In this document: piece by piece, positions 43,005-53,725 of the stretch | Layout of the letters: each line of letters starts with the position of its first letter | How positions within the stretch are numbered: the first letter of the stretch is position 1 | NCBI RefSeq assembly: GCF_000178455.1 | Contig: NZ_ADNU01000039.1 | Span: 27,381 to 91,380 of the forward strand | DNA from: Brevibacterium mcbrellneri ATCC 49030 | GTDB taxonomy: Bacteria > Actinomycetota > Actinomycetes > Actinomycetales > Brevibacteriaceae | DNA length: 64,000 bases | Direction of reading: 5' to 3' | Notes under the pieces: generated by a model | What the model was told of the DNA's origin: nothing | Databases searched by the model: none | The model's input: the letters and a program-made list of their open reading frames with translations, nothing else | Position numbers and translations under genes: made by a program

Positions 43005-43798
43005 CTATGGACTCATACTTCAAGCGCACCGGCGCGCACCAATACACGGCCACACAGCTCACATCGGGTGCGTGGAATGTCGAAGAACAACACATCTCCC
43101 CCACCCTGGGGCTTGCCACCCACATCATCGAAACCGACCTTCACGCCAGGCGCGATGACGACCTGGTGATCGGTAGCCTCAAGTTCGACATCTTGGGTGT
43201 CGTTCCCATTGGCCCATACGACTTCGACGTCCGTGTGATCCGCCCCGGACGCACAATCGAACTCGTCGAAGCCACCCTCAATCACGGCGAGCGCACCATC
43301 GTCATTGCCCGCGCCTGGCTCATGAAACCAGGCGACTCCTCCTCAGTGGCCGGGACAGCGTTCAGCCAGCTACCACCTCGGGAGCACATGGAACCATACT
43401 CCCCGCAAATCGACTGGCAGGGCGACTACCTCAAAACCTTCGAAGGCTTCCGCACCCAACACGAGCCCGGCCGGGCACAGGTGTGGCAGCGCACCCACGC
43501 CGACCTCGTAGACGAACCCTACAGTGCCCTCGCCCGCTCAGCCGGGATGCTCGACGTCGCCAACGGGCTTTCTGTACGCGAAGACCCCGCCAAGGTCGCA
43601 TTCCCCAACGTGGACCTGGACATCCACTACTTCCGTGTCCCAGACTTCAGCCACCAGCCCGGTCAGCCGTCGGACTGGCAGGGCTACGACGTGACCGTGA
43701 GCTTTGGCGACGGCGGGCTGGGACTCACACACACGTGGGTCCACGACCAACACGGGCCGTTCGCCGCCGTCACGCAGTGCCTGACCGTCCGGCCGTAG
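43001..43798 (+). CDS. Acyl-CoA thioesterase-like double-hotdog protein
   Basis: 265 residues, no signal peptide, starting inside the lipoprotein stop. Two hotdog units are suggested by ISPTLGLATHIIETDLHARRD and FDILGVVPIGPYDFDVRVIRPG (first) and VDLDIHYFRVPDF, YDVTVSFGDGGLGLTHTWVHD (second). This is the TesB-like thioesterase arrangement (4HBT_3). Substrate not determinable, but fatty acyl-CoA is plausible since acyl-CoA dehydrogenases occur in the same window. Co-translation with a lipoprotein is unusual and may simply reflect the duplication at this spot. Confidence 0.75.
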   Translation: MTMDSYFKRTGAHQYTATQLTSGAWNVEEQHISPTLGLATHIIETDLHARRDDDLVIGSLKFDILGVVPIGPYDFDVRVIRPGRTIELVEATLNHGERTIVIARAWLMKPGDSSSVAGTAFSQLPPREHMEPYSPQIDWQGDYLKTFEGFRTQHEPGRAQVWQRTHADLVDEPYSALARSAGMLDVANGLSVREDPAKVAFPNVDLDIHYFRVPDFSHQPGQPSDWQGYDVTVSFGDGGLGLTHTWVHDQHGPFAAVTQCLTVRP

Positions 43799-43920
43799 AC
43801 GTGCGGACCCAACCACGCCTGCAACGACCTCGGCCGCGGTCACTCAAAGCGCCCCTCACCTCCTGCAACAGGTAGACTTCGCAGTAAGACGTATGGACGT
43901 GCCTTCAGAAAGGGATCCCT

Positions 43921-46233
43921 ATGGCAAGCGCTGCTGACAAGCGTGTGAAAGAAACAGTTGAATACGCCTCTGCACACCCCGAGGTCAAGCAACCATACGC
44001 GGAACTTGGACTGAAAGAAAACGAGTACGAAGAGATCAAGAAGATCCTGGGTCGCCGCCCTACTAGCGCGGAGCTGGCCATGTACTCGGTCATGTGGTCG
44101 GAGCACTGCTCGTACAAGTCATCGAAGGTACACCTGCGGAAGTTCGGCGAGCAGGTCACTGACGAAATGAAGAAGAACCTGCTCGTGGGCATGGGTGAAA
44201 ACGCTGGTGTCGTGGACATCGGTGAAGGCTGGGCTGTGACGTTCAAGGTCGAATCCCACAACCACCCGTCCTACGTCGAGCCCTACCAGGGTGCCGCCAC
44301 CGGTGTGGGCGGTATCGTGCGCGACATCATCTCCATGGGCGCCCGCCCGGTTGCCGTCATGGACCAGTTGCGTTTTGGTCGCATCGACCACCCGGACACG
44401 GCACGCATGGTCCACGGCGTGGTCAGCGGAATTGGCGGTTACGGCAACTGCTTGGGTCTTCCCAATATTGGTGGCGAAACCATTTTCGACCCGGTCTATC
44501 AGGGAAACCCCCTGGTCAACGCGCTGGCCGTGGGTGTCATGAAGCACGAAGACATTCGCCTGGCCAACGCTTCCGGCACTGGCAACAAGGTCGTACTGTT
44601 TGGTGCCCGTACGGGTGGCGACGGCATCGGTGGCGCTTCGATCCTGGCGTCTGAGCCCTTTGACGACACCAAGCCGTCCAAGCGACCTGCCGTCCAGGTG
44701 GGTGACCCGTTCGCTGAGAAAGTCCTCATCGAATGCTGCCTGGAGCTGTTCCATGCCCAGGTAGTCGAAGGTATCCAGGACCTTGGCGCGGCCGGTATTT
44801 CCTGTGCCACGTCAGAGCTCGCATCCAACGGTGACGGCGGAATGCACATTGCCCTGGACGACGTTCTGTTGCGCGACCCCACACTCACGCCTGAAGAAAT
44901 CCTCATGAGCGAATCGCAGGAACGCATGATGGCGGTTGTCACGCCAGAAAACCTGCAACGCTTTGAGGAAATCGCGCAGAAGTGGGAAGTCGAGTATTCG
45001 GTCCTGGGCGAGGTCACGGACACTGGCCGTTTGGTGATCGAATGGCACGGCGACGTGATCGTGGATGTGCCACCGCGCTCTGTGGCTCACGACGGGCCGG
45101 TGTATGACCGCCCGTATCAGGAGCCTTCATGGACCGCCGAGGTGCGCGCCAACACCGTACGTGCCGCCGGCTTGTCGTACCCAACAGGTGGCGCCGAACT
45201 GGGCAACACCGTCATCGAGATGGCGAAGTCGCCTAACTTGTGTAGCCGCGACTGGATCACCAAGCAGTACGACAAGTACGTGCAGGGGAACACGGCCATG
45301 GCCTTCCCTGACGACGCTGGCGTGATTCGCGTAAACGAAGAAACCGGTTTGGGTGTTGCCCTGGCAACGGATGCCAACGGCCGGTACTGCTTCCTTGACC
45401 CCGCCCGAGGTGCTGCCCTGGCTCTCGCGGAAGCGCACCGTAACGTGGCGACAGCAGGCGCGCAGCCTTTGGCTGTGACTGACTGCTTGAACTTTGGGTC
45501 ACCTGAGGACCCTGAGATCATGTGGCAGTTTGTGCAGGCCGTCGATGGGCTTGCGGCTGCGTGTAAGGACCTGGGCATCCCTGTCACCGGCGGTAACGTC
45601 AGCCTATACAACCAGACTGGTTCCGCAGCGATCCACCCAACGCCTGTTGTAGGTGTTTTGGGTGTGTTTGACGATGTTTCACGACGCACCCCGTCTGGAT
45701 TCCGCGAGGCTGGTCAGACCATTTACTTGCTGGGCACCACGTACGACGAACTCGACGGTTCCGCATGGGCCGATGTCATGCACAACCACTTGGGTGGTGT
45801 CCCACCTGAGTACCGCCCAGAGCAAGAGAAGGAACTGGCTCAGATCCTCATCAACGCCTCACGCGACGGCATGATCGACACCGCTCATGACCTGTCTGAA
45901 GGCGGCCTGTCGCAGGCACTTGTCGAAGCCTGTGTGCGCTTTGGCATGGGCGCTCGTGTGTGGCTTGACGAAGTGTGTGAACGTGACGGTATCGACCTGT
46001 TCACTGCGCTTTTCTCCGAGTCGACAGCGCGCGCTATCGTGGCAGTTCCACGCTCCGAAGAGGTCCGTTTCAAGGACATGTGCACCGCACGCGGTTTCGC
46101 GTTCGCACGCATTGGAATGACCGATGCAGGCCCGTCCAACTCAGCTTCGCTGGAGCTGGTGGACCACTTCTCCTTGCCGCTGGATGAACTGGCCAGTGCG
46201 CACGGCGGAACCTTGCCACGCCTGTTCGACTAG
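43921..46233 (+). CDS. purL: FGAM synthase subunit PurL (short form)
   Basis: 770 residues of the small PurL type that needs PurQ and PurS. Motifs: [60 protein letters not shown], and [28 protein letters not shown] in the second half, with the [12 protein letters not shown] block. Two AIRS-like repeats. Strong ribosome site. Gene stands alone, separated from purSQ by 5 kb of unrelated genes, suggesting past insertion of the trhO and lipoprotein genes between them. Confidence 0.96.
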   Translation: MASAADKRVKETVEYASAHPEVKQPYAELGLKENEYEEIKKILGRRPTSAELAMYSVMWSEHCSYKSSKVHLRKFGEQVTDEMKKNLLVGMGENAGVVDIGEGWAVTFKVESHNHPSYVEPYQGAATGVGGIVRDIISMGARPVAVMDQLRFGRIDHPDTARMVHGVVSGIGGYGNCLGLPNIGGETIFDPVYQGNPLVNALAVGVMKHEDIRLANASGTGNKVVLFGARTGGDGIGGASILASEPFDDTKPSKRPAVQVGDPFAEKVLIECCLELFHAQVVEGIQDLGAAGISCATSELASNGDGGMHIALDDVLLRDPTLTPEEILMSESQERMMAVVTPENLQRFEEIAQKWEVEYSVLGEVTDTGRLVIEWHGDVIVDVPPRSVAHDGPVYDRPYQEPSWTAEVRANTVRAAGLSYPTGGAELGNTVIEMAKSPNLCSRDWITKQYDKYVQGNTAMAFPDDAGVIRVNEETGLGVALATDANGRYCFLDPARGAALALAEAHRNVATAGAQPLAVTDCLNFGSPEDPEIMWQFVQAVDGLAAACKDLGIPVTGGNVSLYNQTGSAAIHPTPVVGVLGVFDDVSRRTPSGFREAGQTIYLLGTTYDELDGSAWADVMHNHLGGVPPEYRPEQEKELAQILINASRDGMIDTAHDLSEGGLSQALVEACVRFGMGARVWLDEVCERDGIDLFTALFSESTARAIVAVPRSEEVRFKDMCTARGFAFARIGMTDAGPSNSASLELVDHFSLPLDELASAHGGTLPRLFD

Positions 46234-46273
46234 AAAAAAGTTAGCTAGCCCCGCCGACACTGGCCTTGTGCGG

Positions 46274-46924
46274 CTACCATCCGATCCTGTCGGAGGCGGA
46301 GAATCCTGACCCACCGTCTGTGTTGGGTGCTCCAGCTGTCATGTAGCGCCCAACCAGAACAACACCGGTAAAGACCACGATTTTCACCAACGCCGGCAAC
46401 ACGACGCTCGCGGCTAAAGCGCCTGATGACGCTTGAAGAGCGGCCGCTGCACCGCTTACTCCGAAGCTCACCACTGCAGACAACACGGTGTTGACGATCG
46501 TTGCAACAAGCGCTACGGCGAACATCCACGGCGCGTGTGACGCTGCAACTATCCACGCGCTGAGCAAAAGAAAGAAACTCACTGCTGAAAGAACGTGGGA
46601 AAGCGCCACCACAAGCATGATGTTTCCACCCGTTGCAGCGATGTTGAGCAGAAGAACTGTTACCGGCCAACTTGCGACCGACACAACAAGCAGCACCGCA
46701 GCAACTGCTTGTCGCACAGGCTTGCCCCGTGCCAGCAATAGCACTGACGCAACTCCCGCAACCAGTGATATCGGGCCGGTCACGAGCCCCGCTGGACTGA
46801 TCCCACCCAAACTTTCCTGCTGTTGCACAACGTGAAACACCGTAAGCAACGGCCCTACCACGCCTGCAATGAAAATGACCAGGAAAAGCAGGTACGGGAC
46901 TACGAACGGCACAGGCGAGCGCAT
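46274..46924 (-). CDS. Polytopic membrane protein after oligopeptidase B
   Basis: 216 residues with about six hydrophobic helices and a short hydrophilic C-terminus (AGAPNTDGGSGFSASD). No family recognised; not a transporter with known motifs. Its ATG overlaps the end of the oligopeptidase B gene by one base, so it is likely co-translated. Function unknown. Confidence 0.6.
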   Translation of the reverse strand: MRSPVPFVVPYLLFLVIFIAGVVGPLLTVFHVVQQQESLGGISPAGLVTGPISLVAGVASVLLLARGKPVRQAVAAVLLVVSVASWPVTVLLLNIAATGGNIMLVVALSHVLSAVSFFLLLSAWIVAASHAPWMFAVALVATIVNTVLSAVVSFGVSGAAAALQASSGALAASVVLPALVKIVVFTGVVLVGRYMTAGAPNTDGGSGFSASDRIGW

Positions 46925-49128
46925 TACTTCACACCTTCAGCGTCCGCGAGCCCCAGTGTGTCCAGCACCCACGCGTACTCGAATGCCCGGTCTTTCCACG
47001 TGCTGTACCTGCCAGAGGCCCCGCCGTGGCCTGCCACCATTTCGGTCTTCATGATGACGTCGGCCCCAACCTCACGCAGACGCGCGACCCACTTGGCTGG
47101 TTCTACATAGAGCACGCGCGTGTCGTTCAAGCTGGTGATGGCCAGGATCTTGGGGTACGGGTGCTCCCCCACGTTTTCGTATGGCGCGTATGACTTCATG
47201 TACGCGTACACCTCGGGGTCGTGCAGCGGGTCACCCCACTCTTCCCACTCGATCACGGTCAACGGCAGTTCCGGCATCAGAATCGAGGTGAGCGGGTCCA
47301 CAAAAGGCACCTGCGCACAGATCCCGGCGTACTGTTCAGGCGCTTCGTTCGCGATGACCCCCATGAGCAGTCCTCCAGCAGAGCCACCCAGCGCCACGGT
47401 TGTTTCCGGCGCGCTCACACCTGTTGCGTGCAAGTGTTTGGTTGCCGCGATGAAGTCGCTAAACGTGTTTTTCTTGGTAAGCATCTTGCCGTTGTCGTAC
47501 CAGTGGCGTCCCATTTCACCGCCCCCGCGCACGTGCGCAACTGCCCACACAACCCCGCGTTCCATCACGCTGAGGCGGCTGACAAAGAAGTTCGGGTCAG
47601 CTGAAACTTCGTAGCTTCCGTATCCATAGATCACCATGGGGGCCGAGGTCGTCCCAACCCCGTCTGTCCCCGGGGCCCACCCTGTGGGCACCTTCCGCGC
47701 ATTCCATGCGAGAGACACCGGGATCTTTTCGCCATCATCGGCCGTTGCCCAAACGAGTTCCTGGCGGTACTCGCTGAAGTCGATACCACCCAGAACCTCC
47801 TGTTGCTTCAGAACCGTTTTCTCACCTGTGCGGGTGTCCAACTGGAACAGGGCGGGTGGGGTGATGAACGATTCGTAGCCTAAGCGCAAGGTCGGTTGCG
47901 CGAATTCGGGGTTGGTCCCAGTTGCCATGGTCCCAATGGGTTCGTCCGCTTTGACTTCTTTCAGCGGACCTACGCCAGTGATGGGGCCCTGCCCAGCCTC
48001 TACCACCTCGGCGATTTCCATGACCCCCACCCGCGCGAACCCGCCGGACCTGTACGTCACCGCCAGGAAGTCTTCGAACGCCTCCACGTGTTCGACCCGC
48101 ATGCCGTCCGTGGGCGGAATGAGGGGTTCCGAGGCGGCAAGCACCGTCTGCGTGTCAGACGCGTTCAGGTCCACAGGCACCACGATGGCTTCCGAGTCCG
48201 GGGTGTTACGGTCGTGCACAATGACGAACCGGCCCTTGCCTGCGATCACCGCGTGGTCCACCGCGTAGGACACGCCGTCTTCGCGGTCCCACACGGAGCG
48301 TGGCTGGGCTTGAAGGTTGGACACGGGGATCACCCACGCGCTGGACGTGAGTTTCGAACCGGCAACAATCATCAAGTATTCGTGTGAGCGGGTGAAACCT
48401 GCGCCTACGAAGAAACGTTCGTCGGGTTCGTGGAAGATCTTCTGTGGCTCGGCCTCAGAACCGATCTCGTAGCGCCACACGGTGTCGGGTCGCCATGCTT
48501 CGTCGACGGTGGTGTAGAAGATGTAGTTGCCGGTGGGGTCAATGAAAGCGCCGGCGAACGTGTTCTCGATCGTGTCATCCAGATCTTCACCGGTGTGTAC
48601 GTCACGCACTTTCACGGTGTAGCGTTCATCCCCGGTGTAGTCAGCCGACCACACCAGAAGTTTGCCCGCTTCGTCCAAGCTGAACGCGCCCAGGGAGAAG
48701 AATTCGTGGCCGTCAGCCTCAGCGTTGAGGTCCAGAATGACTTCTTCGTTTTCTCCCGGTTCGTCATCAACCCGAGGTGGTATCCACGCGTCCGGGTGGT
48801 CCAGAGGCAGGGCGGGCACCCGGCTCATGACTGGATAGTCTTTGCCTTCAAATGTGCGGGTGAGCATCCAGAAGTTGCCCCGCCGCACCGGCACCGACAT
48901 GTCGGATTCTTTAGTGCGCGTCTTGATTTCGTTAAAGATGTCGTCGCGCAGGCCATCCAGGTGGGCGGTACGTGCTTGGGTGTACGCGTTTTCGGCCTCG
49001 ATGTGGGCCATGACGTCTGGGTTGTCTTTGTCGCGCATCCATTCGTATGAGTCGACGAACGTGTCGCCGTGGTGGGTGCGTTCAAAGGGGACTTTTTTCG
49101 CTACGGGTGGTGTCATTTCCGAGGTCAT
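46924..49128 (-). CDS. Oligopeptidase B-type S9 peptidase
   Basis: 734 residues. An N-terminal beta-propeller region (residues about 70-410) covers an alpha/beta-hydrolase domain. The catalytic Ser lies in VALGGSAGGLLMG (about residue 583) and the His in AGHGGASGRYS (about 697). PMVIYGYGSYEVSADPNF and RGVVWAVAHVRGGGEMGRHWY are the usual oligopeptidase B landmarks. The enzyme cleaves after Arg or Lys in small peptides. No signal peptide, so cytoplasmic. It overlaps the next gene by one base. Nothing unusual. Confidence 0.92.
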   Translation of the reverse strand: MTSEMTPPVAKKVPFERTHHGDTFVDSYEWMRDKDNPDVMAHIEAENAYTQARTAHLDGLRDDIFNEIKTRTKESDMSVPVRRGNFWMLTRTFEGKDYPVMSRVPALPLDHPDAWIPPRVDDEPGENEEVILDLNAEADGHEFFSLGAFSLDEAGKLLVWSADYTGDERYTVKVRDVHTGEDLDDTIENTFAGAFIDPTGNYIFYTTVDEAWRPDTVWRYEIGSEAEPQKIFHEPDERFFVGAGFTRSHEYLMIVAGSKLTSSAWVIPVSNLQAQPRSVWDREDGVSYAVDHAVIAGKGRFVIVHDRNTPDSEAIVVPVDLNASDTQTVLAASEPLIPPTDGMRVEHVEAFEDFLAVTYRSGGFARVGVMEIAEVVEAGQGPITGVGPLKEVKADEPIGTMATGTNPEFAQPTLRLGYESFITPPALFQLDTRTGEKTVLKQQEVLGGIDFSEYRQELVWATADDGEKIPVSLAWNARKVPTGWAPGTDGVGTTSAPMVIYGYGSYEVSADPNFFVSRLSVMERGVVWAVAHVRGGGEMGRHWYDNGKMLTKKNTFSDFIAATKHLHATGVSAPETTVALGGSAGGLLMGVIANEAPEQYAGICAQVPFVDPLTSILMPELPLTVIEWEEWGDPLHDPEVYAYMKSYAPYENVGEHPYPKILAITSLNDTRVLYVEPAKWVARLREVGADVIMKTEMVAGHGGASGRYSTWKDRAFEYAWVLDTLGLADAEGVK

Positions 49129-49207
49129 GGAACCAGACTACCCGCGTCGACTCCCCTGTGAAGTGAAACACGGTTATAGTGGTGTCCCGTTTTACCGGTG
49201 TCCGGTT

Positions 49208-49837
49208 TCACCTGTGCCCGGGTTTCAGTGCGATCCACAGACCTTCGACGGTTGTGCACACGGTGTCTTCCCATACGAGTTCGCCTCGCACAAAGGTTTT
49301 GCGTCCGTCTACTTTTTCGATCCACCCGCGCATGATGAGGTCCACGTCAACGGGTGTGGGGGCTCGGAATTCGGTTTTGATGTAGGCCGTACGCGAATAC
49401 GGCTGGTCGCTAGCCATAATCATGTAGCCCAGACCTTCGTCGAACGCCAGCGCTTGTGCTCCTCCGTGGACCACCCGGTTCGCGCCCAGGTAGTACGCGC
49501 CAAACCTCAAGTGAACGCTAAAGACACCGTCATCGTCCTTGTGTGTCTGCGTGAACTTTGGGAGCAACGCCTGGCCACGCTGTTTGTCTGACCGGCTCAC
49601 TCGCCACAGGCGGTGCAGTTCATCGGCCTCGTACTTTTCTGCGCTTTGATTGATGGCGCGCAGGTGTTCGGTGATTTGGCGAATCTCCTCCACGGGTGGG
49701 TTCGCCCGCGCAATCAGGTCCTGGGTACGCACGAACTCGTAGATCATGTCTGACCACGCTGCTACCTGTTCAGGATCGCGTTTCACCTTTTTCAGTGCTT
49801 CGAGTGCTTCAAACGCGTCCATTTCAGACAGTGCCAT
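49208..49837 (-). CDS. PaaI-like hotdog thioesterase
   Basis: 209 residues from the ATG at 49837 with AAGGGAA before it; a longer frame to 49873 is less likely. The second half has the hotdog signature VVHGGAQALAFDEGLGYMIM and TAYIKTEFRAPTPVDVDLIM. The first 90 residues are helical and charged. Predicted acyl-CoA thioesterase. It lies between purA and oligopeptidase B on the same strand with 80- to 90-base gaps, so operon membership is uncertain. Confidence 0.8.
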   Translation of the reverse strand: MALSEMDAFEALEALKKVKRDPEQVAAWSDMIYEFVRTQDLIARANPPVEEIRQITEHLRAINQSAEKYEADELHRLWRVSRSDKQRGQALLPKFTQTHKDDDGVFSVHLRFGAYYLGANRVVHGGAQALAFDEGLGYMIMASDQPYSRTAYIKTEFRAPTPVDVDLIMRGWIEKVDGRKTFVRGELVWEDTVCTTVEGLWIALKPGHR

Positions 49838-49924
49838 CGTGTTCCCTTCACAATCACGCCAATGTGGAGCCACCGGCGATCACCCTCTTGTGGGGCGCGT
49901 CACACCGGTGGCAGTACAGCGATC

Positions 49925-51211
49925 TTAGTCGAGAAGTTCGTGTCGAACGATCGATTGTTCGCGATCCGGACCGACTCCAATCACGCTCATGCGACAACCG
50001 GACATCTTTTCCAGGGCGAGCACGTAGTTCTGCGCGTTTTCCGGCAGGTCCTCAAACTTACGCACACCGGTGATGTCTTCCTTCCAGCCTGGGAAGGTTT
50101 CAAAAATGGGCTTCGCGTGGTGGAAGTCAGACTGGTTGTCGGGCATTTCGTCAAAGCGTTCACCGTCCACGTCATACGCCACGCACACTGGGATTTCGTC
50201 CAACCCGTCAAGCACGTCCAGTTTGGTGAGTACGTAGTCGGTGAATCCGTTGACGCGTGCTGCGTAGCGGGCAATGACTGCGTCGTACCACCCACACCGC
50301 CGAGGTCGTCCCGTGTTGACGCCGAACTCGCCTCCCGTTTTTTGGAGGTAGATTCCCATGTCGTCGAAAAGTTCCGTGGGGAACGGTCCGGCACCCACGC
50401 GGGTGGTGTAGGCCTTCACGATTCCGATGACACGAGAGATGCGAGTGGGTCCTACACCAGCACCCACGACGGCTCCCCCGGCGCTGGGATTTGAGGAGGT
50501 GACAAACGGGTAGGTTCCGTGGTCAACGTCGAGCATAGTGGCTTGGCCACCTTCCATGACGACCACTTTGCCTTCGTCGAGTGCTTGGTTGAGAAGTAAC
50601 GATGTGTCGCACACGTACGGGCGCAAGCGTTCTGCGTAGCTGAGGAAGTACTCGACTGTTTCCTCTACTTCGACTGCACGGCGGTTGTACACCTTGACCA
50701 GCAGTTCGTTCTTTTGTTTGAGCGCACCTTCGATCTTTTGGCGCAAGATCGATTCGTCGAAAATGTCTTGAACGCGAATGCCCAAGCGGGCGACTTTGTC
50801 GGAATACGTGGGGCCGATCCCACGCCCTGTCGTACCAATTGCGCGCTTGCCCAGGAAGCGTTCTGTTACCCGGTCGAGCACTTGGTGGTAAGGCGCTACA
50901 AGGTGAGCGTTGGACGAAATTTTCAGCTTCGACGTGTCTGCGCCACGGCTTTCGAGCATGTCGATTTCTTCGAACAGGGCTTCCAAGTTAACGACAACCC
51001 CGTTGCCGATCACAGGCACGACGTTAGGTGAGAGGATCCCTGCGGGCAGCAGCTTGAGTTCGTACTTTTCGCCTCCGACCACTACCGTGTGGCCCGCGTT
51101 GTTTCCTCCGTTTGGTTTTACCACGTAGTCAACGCGGGTTCCCAGAATATCTGTGGTCTTTCCTTTACCTTCGTCGCCCCATTGAGCGCCTACGACCACG
51201 AGTGCTGGCAT
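49925..51211 (-). CDS. purA: Adenylosuccinate synthetase
   Basis: 428 residues. Starts with [18 protein letters not shown], the GTP P-loop. Further signatures are [37 protein letters not shown] and [23 protein letters not shown]. Catalyses IMP + aspartate + GTP to adenylosuccinate. GGAGGAA precedes the ATG. It is full length, and together with purD-C, S, Q, L, F and M it makes this region purine-rich. The next gene downstream on the strand is a thioesterase. Confidence 0.97.
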   Translation of the reverse strand: MPALVVVGAQWGDEGKGKTTDILGTRVDYVVKPNGGNNAGHTVVVGGEKYELKLLPAGILSPNVVPVIGNGVVVNLEALFEEIDMLESRGADTSKLKISSNAHLVAPYHQVLDRVTERFLGKRAIGTTGRGIGPTYSDKVARLGIRVQDIFDESILRQKIEGALKQKNELLVKVYNRRAVEVEETVEYFLSYAERLRPYVCDTSLLLNQALDEGKVVVMEGGQATMLDVDHGTYPFVTSSNPSAGGAVVGAGVGPTRISRVIGIVKAYTTRVGAGPFPTELFDDMGIYLQKTGGEFGVNTGRPRRCGWYDAVIARYAARVNGFTDYVLTKLDVLDGLDEIPVCVAYDVDGERFDEMPDNQSDFHHAKPIFETFPGWKEDITGVRKFEDLPENAQNYVLALEKMSGCRMSVIGVGPDREQSIVRHELLD

Positions 51212-51270
51212 GAGTGTTCCTCCACACGAGAAAATATATCCGGGTTAAGTGTATCGGCCCGAGTGAAAAC

Positions 51271-51732
51271 CTAGTTTCCGGCTTCGATCTCAGCCAGTGC
51301 TTCAGGGTCTGATTCGCGCAGGAATTTCTCTACGCGCTGTGCTTCTTCAGCTTCACCGATCCCCGCTGCTGCACGGCCCAAGGCGTAGAGCGAGCGCAAG
51401 AATCCGCGGTTAGTTTCGTGGCTCCATGGGATTGGGCCTGCACCCCGCCAACCGGCGGCACGCAAAGCGTCGAGTCCACGGTGGTAGCCCACGCGAGCAT
51501 ACGCATACGAGTCCACCAGACGTCCTTCGTCAAAAGCTTCGTTGGCTAGGAGCGCCCACGCAAGGCAGCTCGCTGGGTGATCCTTGGCAATGTCTAGGGG
51601 TTCGTGCCCGGCTTCTACCAGCTTAGCCACTTCCGAGTCTGGGTGGTCTTCTGGAAGGAAGGTGGGCTGTGGTCCTAGCTGCTGTGCATCTAGGTTACCA
51701 ATGCGTACGGGTTTTCCAATGGGCTGGTTCAT
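51271..51732 (-). CDS. DUF3151 family protein
   Basis: 153 residues, cytoplasmic, with LAWALLANEAFDEGRLVDSYAYARVGYHRGLDALR in the middle and GPIPWSHETNRGFLRSLYALGRAAA; the helical TPR-like plan is the DUF3151 hallmark. Family restricted to actinobacteria, typically near purA or fba, as in this window. It begins nine bases after the GDPD-like gene and precedes purA by 60 bases. Function not known. Confidence 0.87.
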   Translation of the reverse strand: MNQPIGKPVRIGNLDAQQLGPQPTFLPEDHPDSEVAKLVEAGHEPLDIAKDHPASCLAWALLANEAFDEGRLVDSYAYARVGYHRGLDALRAAGWRGAGPIPWSHETNRGFLRSLYALGRAAAGIGEAEEAQRVEKFLRESDPEALAEIEAGN

Positions 51733-51741
51733 TGTGCCTCC

Positions 51742-52563
51742 TCAGTCGGTTTTGACCGACGACGGTTGAATACTGAATGGGTTGCCAGAAAACGCGCCGT
51801 AAAAACCTTGTTTGGCCAGTTCAGACAGGTGGTTGGTGTCTTTCACCCCGTGCGCCCAAACCTTGAGGCCTGCGTCCGCGTACGGTTGCGTATCGGTGTC
51901 AGCGTCAATCTCCACCATGTCCGCACCGGTCGTTTTGAGCTCTTCGGGTGAGCTTTGTGGGTTCGGAACGAGCGATGCGATGTTTTCATCCTGTGCCACT
52001 TTGAGGACGTCAGGGTTTTCTGAACGGAAGATCACGGATTCGACTTGTGAGTGTTTCTTCACCAGTTCGGTCACGTCACGGGCATCGTTTTCTTCCTCAA
52101 GCGTGAAAACAAAAACGGTTGCTTTTCCGTACTCGGTCAGTGCCTTTTCAATGGTGAGTGGGGAGCTGGGTTTCCCTTTTTCACCGGGTGGGGTGATCTG
52201 CGCGTTGAGAAATTCCTCGGACGTGACGTCTTTGATGGGCTTTTCTATTCCCATGCGTTCCGAAAGAAGACTGTCCGTGGCAGCAACCAGCACTCCGTCG
52301 GATGTGCGAGCCACAGGAAGTTCTGGCAAGTATCCAAACTTCGCCATTTCTTCCACCGCAAACTCCGAGGTGGGTGGATAGAGATCTCCCCCAGCCGCGT
52401 ACCCGGCTACGACAGGAGTTCTGAGCATGTCCACGGTGAGCGGTGGGACGGGTTTGAGCCAGTTGAAAATAACAACGGCGAGCACTGCAACAACAACAAC
52501 TGCTGCGGCAATAAGCGGTGCGACTGTTCGTTGTTCAGAATTGCTTTCAGGTGAGCTTGGCAC
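51742..52563 (-). CDS. Membrane-anchored GDPD-like protein lacking all catalytic residues
   Basis: 273 residues with one N-terminal membrane helix (about 15-35), the rest outside the cell. The TIM-barrel phosphodiesterase pattern is recognisable: VVAGYAAGGDLYPPTSEFAV at residue 51, LPELPVARTSDGVLVAATD at 79, then SERMGIEKPIKDVTSEEF. Compared with the family pattern AHRGG..PENT..ELDV..DGVLV.HD, the catalytic His-Arg pair is Ala-Ala (AHRGG becomes YAAGG), PENT is PPTS, ELDV is ELPV, and HD is ATD. All key residues have therefore gone while the scaffold stayed. A binding or scaffold role is likely. Operon with DUF3151. Confidence 0.7.
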   Translation of the reverse strand: MPSSPESNSEQRTVAPLIAAAVVVVAVLAVVIFNWLKPVPPLTVDMLRTPVVAGYAAGGDLYPPTSEFAVEEMAKFGYLPELPVARTSDGVLVAATDSLLSERMGIEKPIKDVTSEEFLNAQITPPGEKGKPSSPLTIEKALTEYGKATVFVFTLEEENDARDVTELVKKHSQVESVIFRSENPDVLKVAQDENIASLVPNPQSSPEELKTTGADMVEIDADTDTQPYADAGLKVWAHGVKDTNHLSELAKQGFYGAFSGNPFSIQPSSVKTD

Positions 52564-52620
52564 ACTGGTCCTTTCTCTGCTCTACCCATGGTATTGGGTG
52601 GCACACTGAAGCCAAACAGC

Positions 52621-53697
52621 CTACCGGCTGCGGTCGACGTTGTCTTTGTTTGCTCCAGTGACAAGGCCCCGCAGGAATCCTGATCCCCACGCGATGTGCA
52701 TGGTGGGTAGAACTACCGCGAACCAGAGTTTTTCGCGAACTCCTGCGTCTTTTTGGCGCAGGGTGTTCGCAACGATTGCGCTGATGTACGCGCAGCTGGG
52801 AATGTGTACCAGGGAAGTAAAGCGGGACAACCACTTGGGCCAGCGTTTGGTGGTCCCAGTCAGTTGCGCCACCGTCTCCAGAACAGCAGCACTCAGCCCA
52901 ATGACCAAGATGGGTGGCATGAAGTATCGGATGCCGTTCTTAGAACCGTGGCGACGCACAATTTCAGCCCGCCAAATACCCGTTGCGTAAAACTGTTGAG
53001 CCAGTTTCTTCCACGTGGTCCGTGGCCAGTACGTCACCTCCATGCGCGGGTTGAACCAGACCCTTCCCCCTGCTTCTCGGATCCGCAGGTTAAGTTCCCA
53101 GTCTTGCCCTCTGCGCAGGGTGGAATCGAAACCGCCTAAGGTGTCGAACACCTCGGCCCGGAACGCCCCCAAATACGCCGACTCAGACTCCTGCGCTTCG
53201 TCGCCTGAATGGTACGCAGGGCCACCCAGACCCAAACGGGACATGTACGCGCGGGCAACAGCCTTTTGAAAGGCTGTCTTCCCTTGGGCCTGCATGAGTC
53301 CTCCACAGTTCGCAGCCCCGGTTGTCCGCAGGGTTTCAACCGCTTCACGCGTGTACGTGGCGCTCAACTGCGAGTGTGCATCGACGCGGATGATCATCGG
53401 GTACTGTGCTTTGGCCACTGCCAGGTTCAGCCCGGTTGGCGTGTCCCCGGATGGGTTATCAACCACGGTCAGGCGAGGGTCGCGGATGCTGGCGGCGACC
53501 TCGGCGGTGTTATCCGTGCACGGCCCCATTGCCACGATCAGTTCTTTGGGCCCCGGATAGTCCTGGTCCAGCACCGCGGCGACGGCCCCACGCAAGCTGT
53601 CTTCCTCGTTGAGCACGGGCATGATGTACGTGATGCCCGGGGTCTGCTCTAACGGCGGGAGAGCTTCTGGACTGAGCGCGTTTTTCTGCGACTTCAC
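52621..53697 (-). CDS. Family 2 glycosyltransferase with C-terminal membrane helices
   Basis: 358 residues from GTG 53697; the longer open frame runs back inside the ABC gene and is rejected (GAGG lies before this GTG). GT-A domain: ITYIMPVLNEEDSLRGAV at the start, VVDNPSGDTPTGLNLAV, VDAHSQ in the place of DxD, and RRGQDWELNLRIREAG. About three membrane helices follow. The type is similar to ExoA/succinoglycan transferases. It sits right after the exporter ABC genes, so it probably builds the exported cell-surface glycan. An 18-base direct repeat at 53700-53735 carries the ABC stop codon. Confidence 0.85.
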   Translation of the reverse strand: MKSQKNALSPEALPPLEQTPGITYIMPVLNEEDSLRGAVAAVLDQDYPGPKELIVAMGPCTDNTAEVAASIRDPRLTVVDNPSGDTPTGLNLAVAKAQYPMIIRVDAHSQLSATYTREAVETLRTTGAANCGGLMQAQGKTAFQKAVARAYMSRLGLGGPAYHSGDEAQESESAYLGAFRAEVFDTLGGFDSTLRRGQDWELNLRIREAGGRVWFNPRMEVTYWPRTTWKKLAQQFYATGIWRAEIVRRHGSKNGIRYFMPPILVIGLSAAVLETVAQLTGTTKRWPKWLSRFTSLVHIPSCAYISAIVANTLRQKDAGVREKLWFAVVLPTMHIAWGSGFLRGLVTGANKDNVDRSR

Positions 53698-53725
53698 TGA
53701 CGTGACCTCACTTGTTGATGTGACC

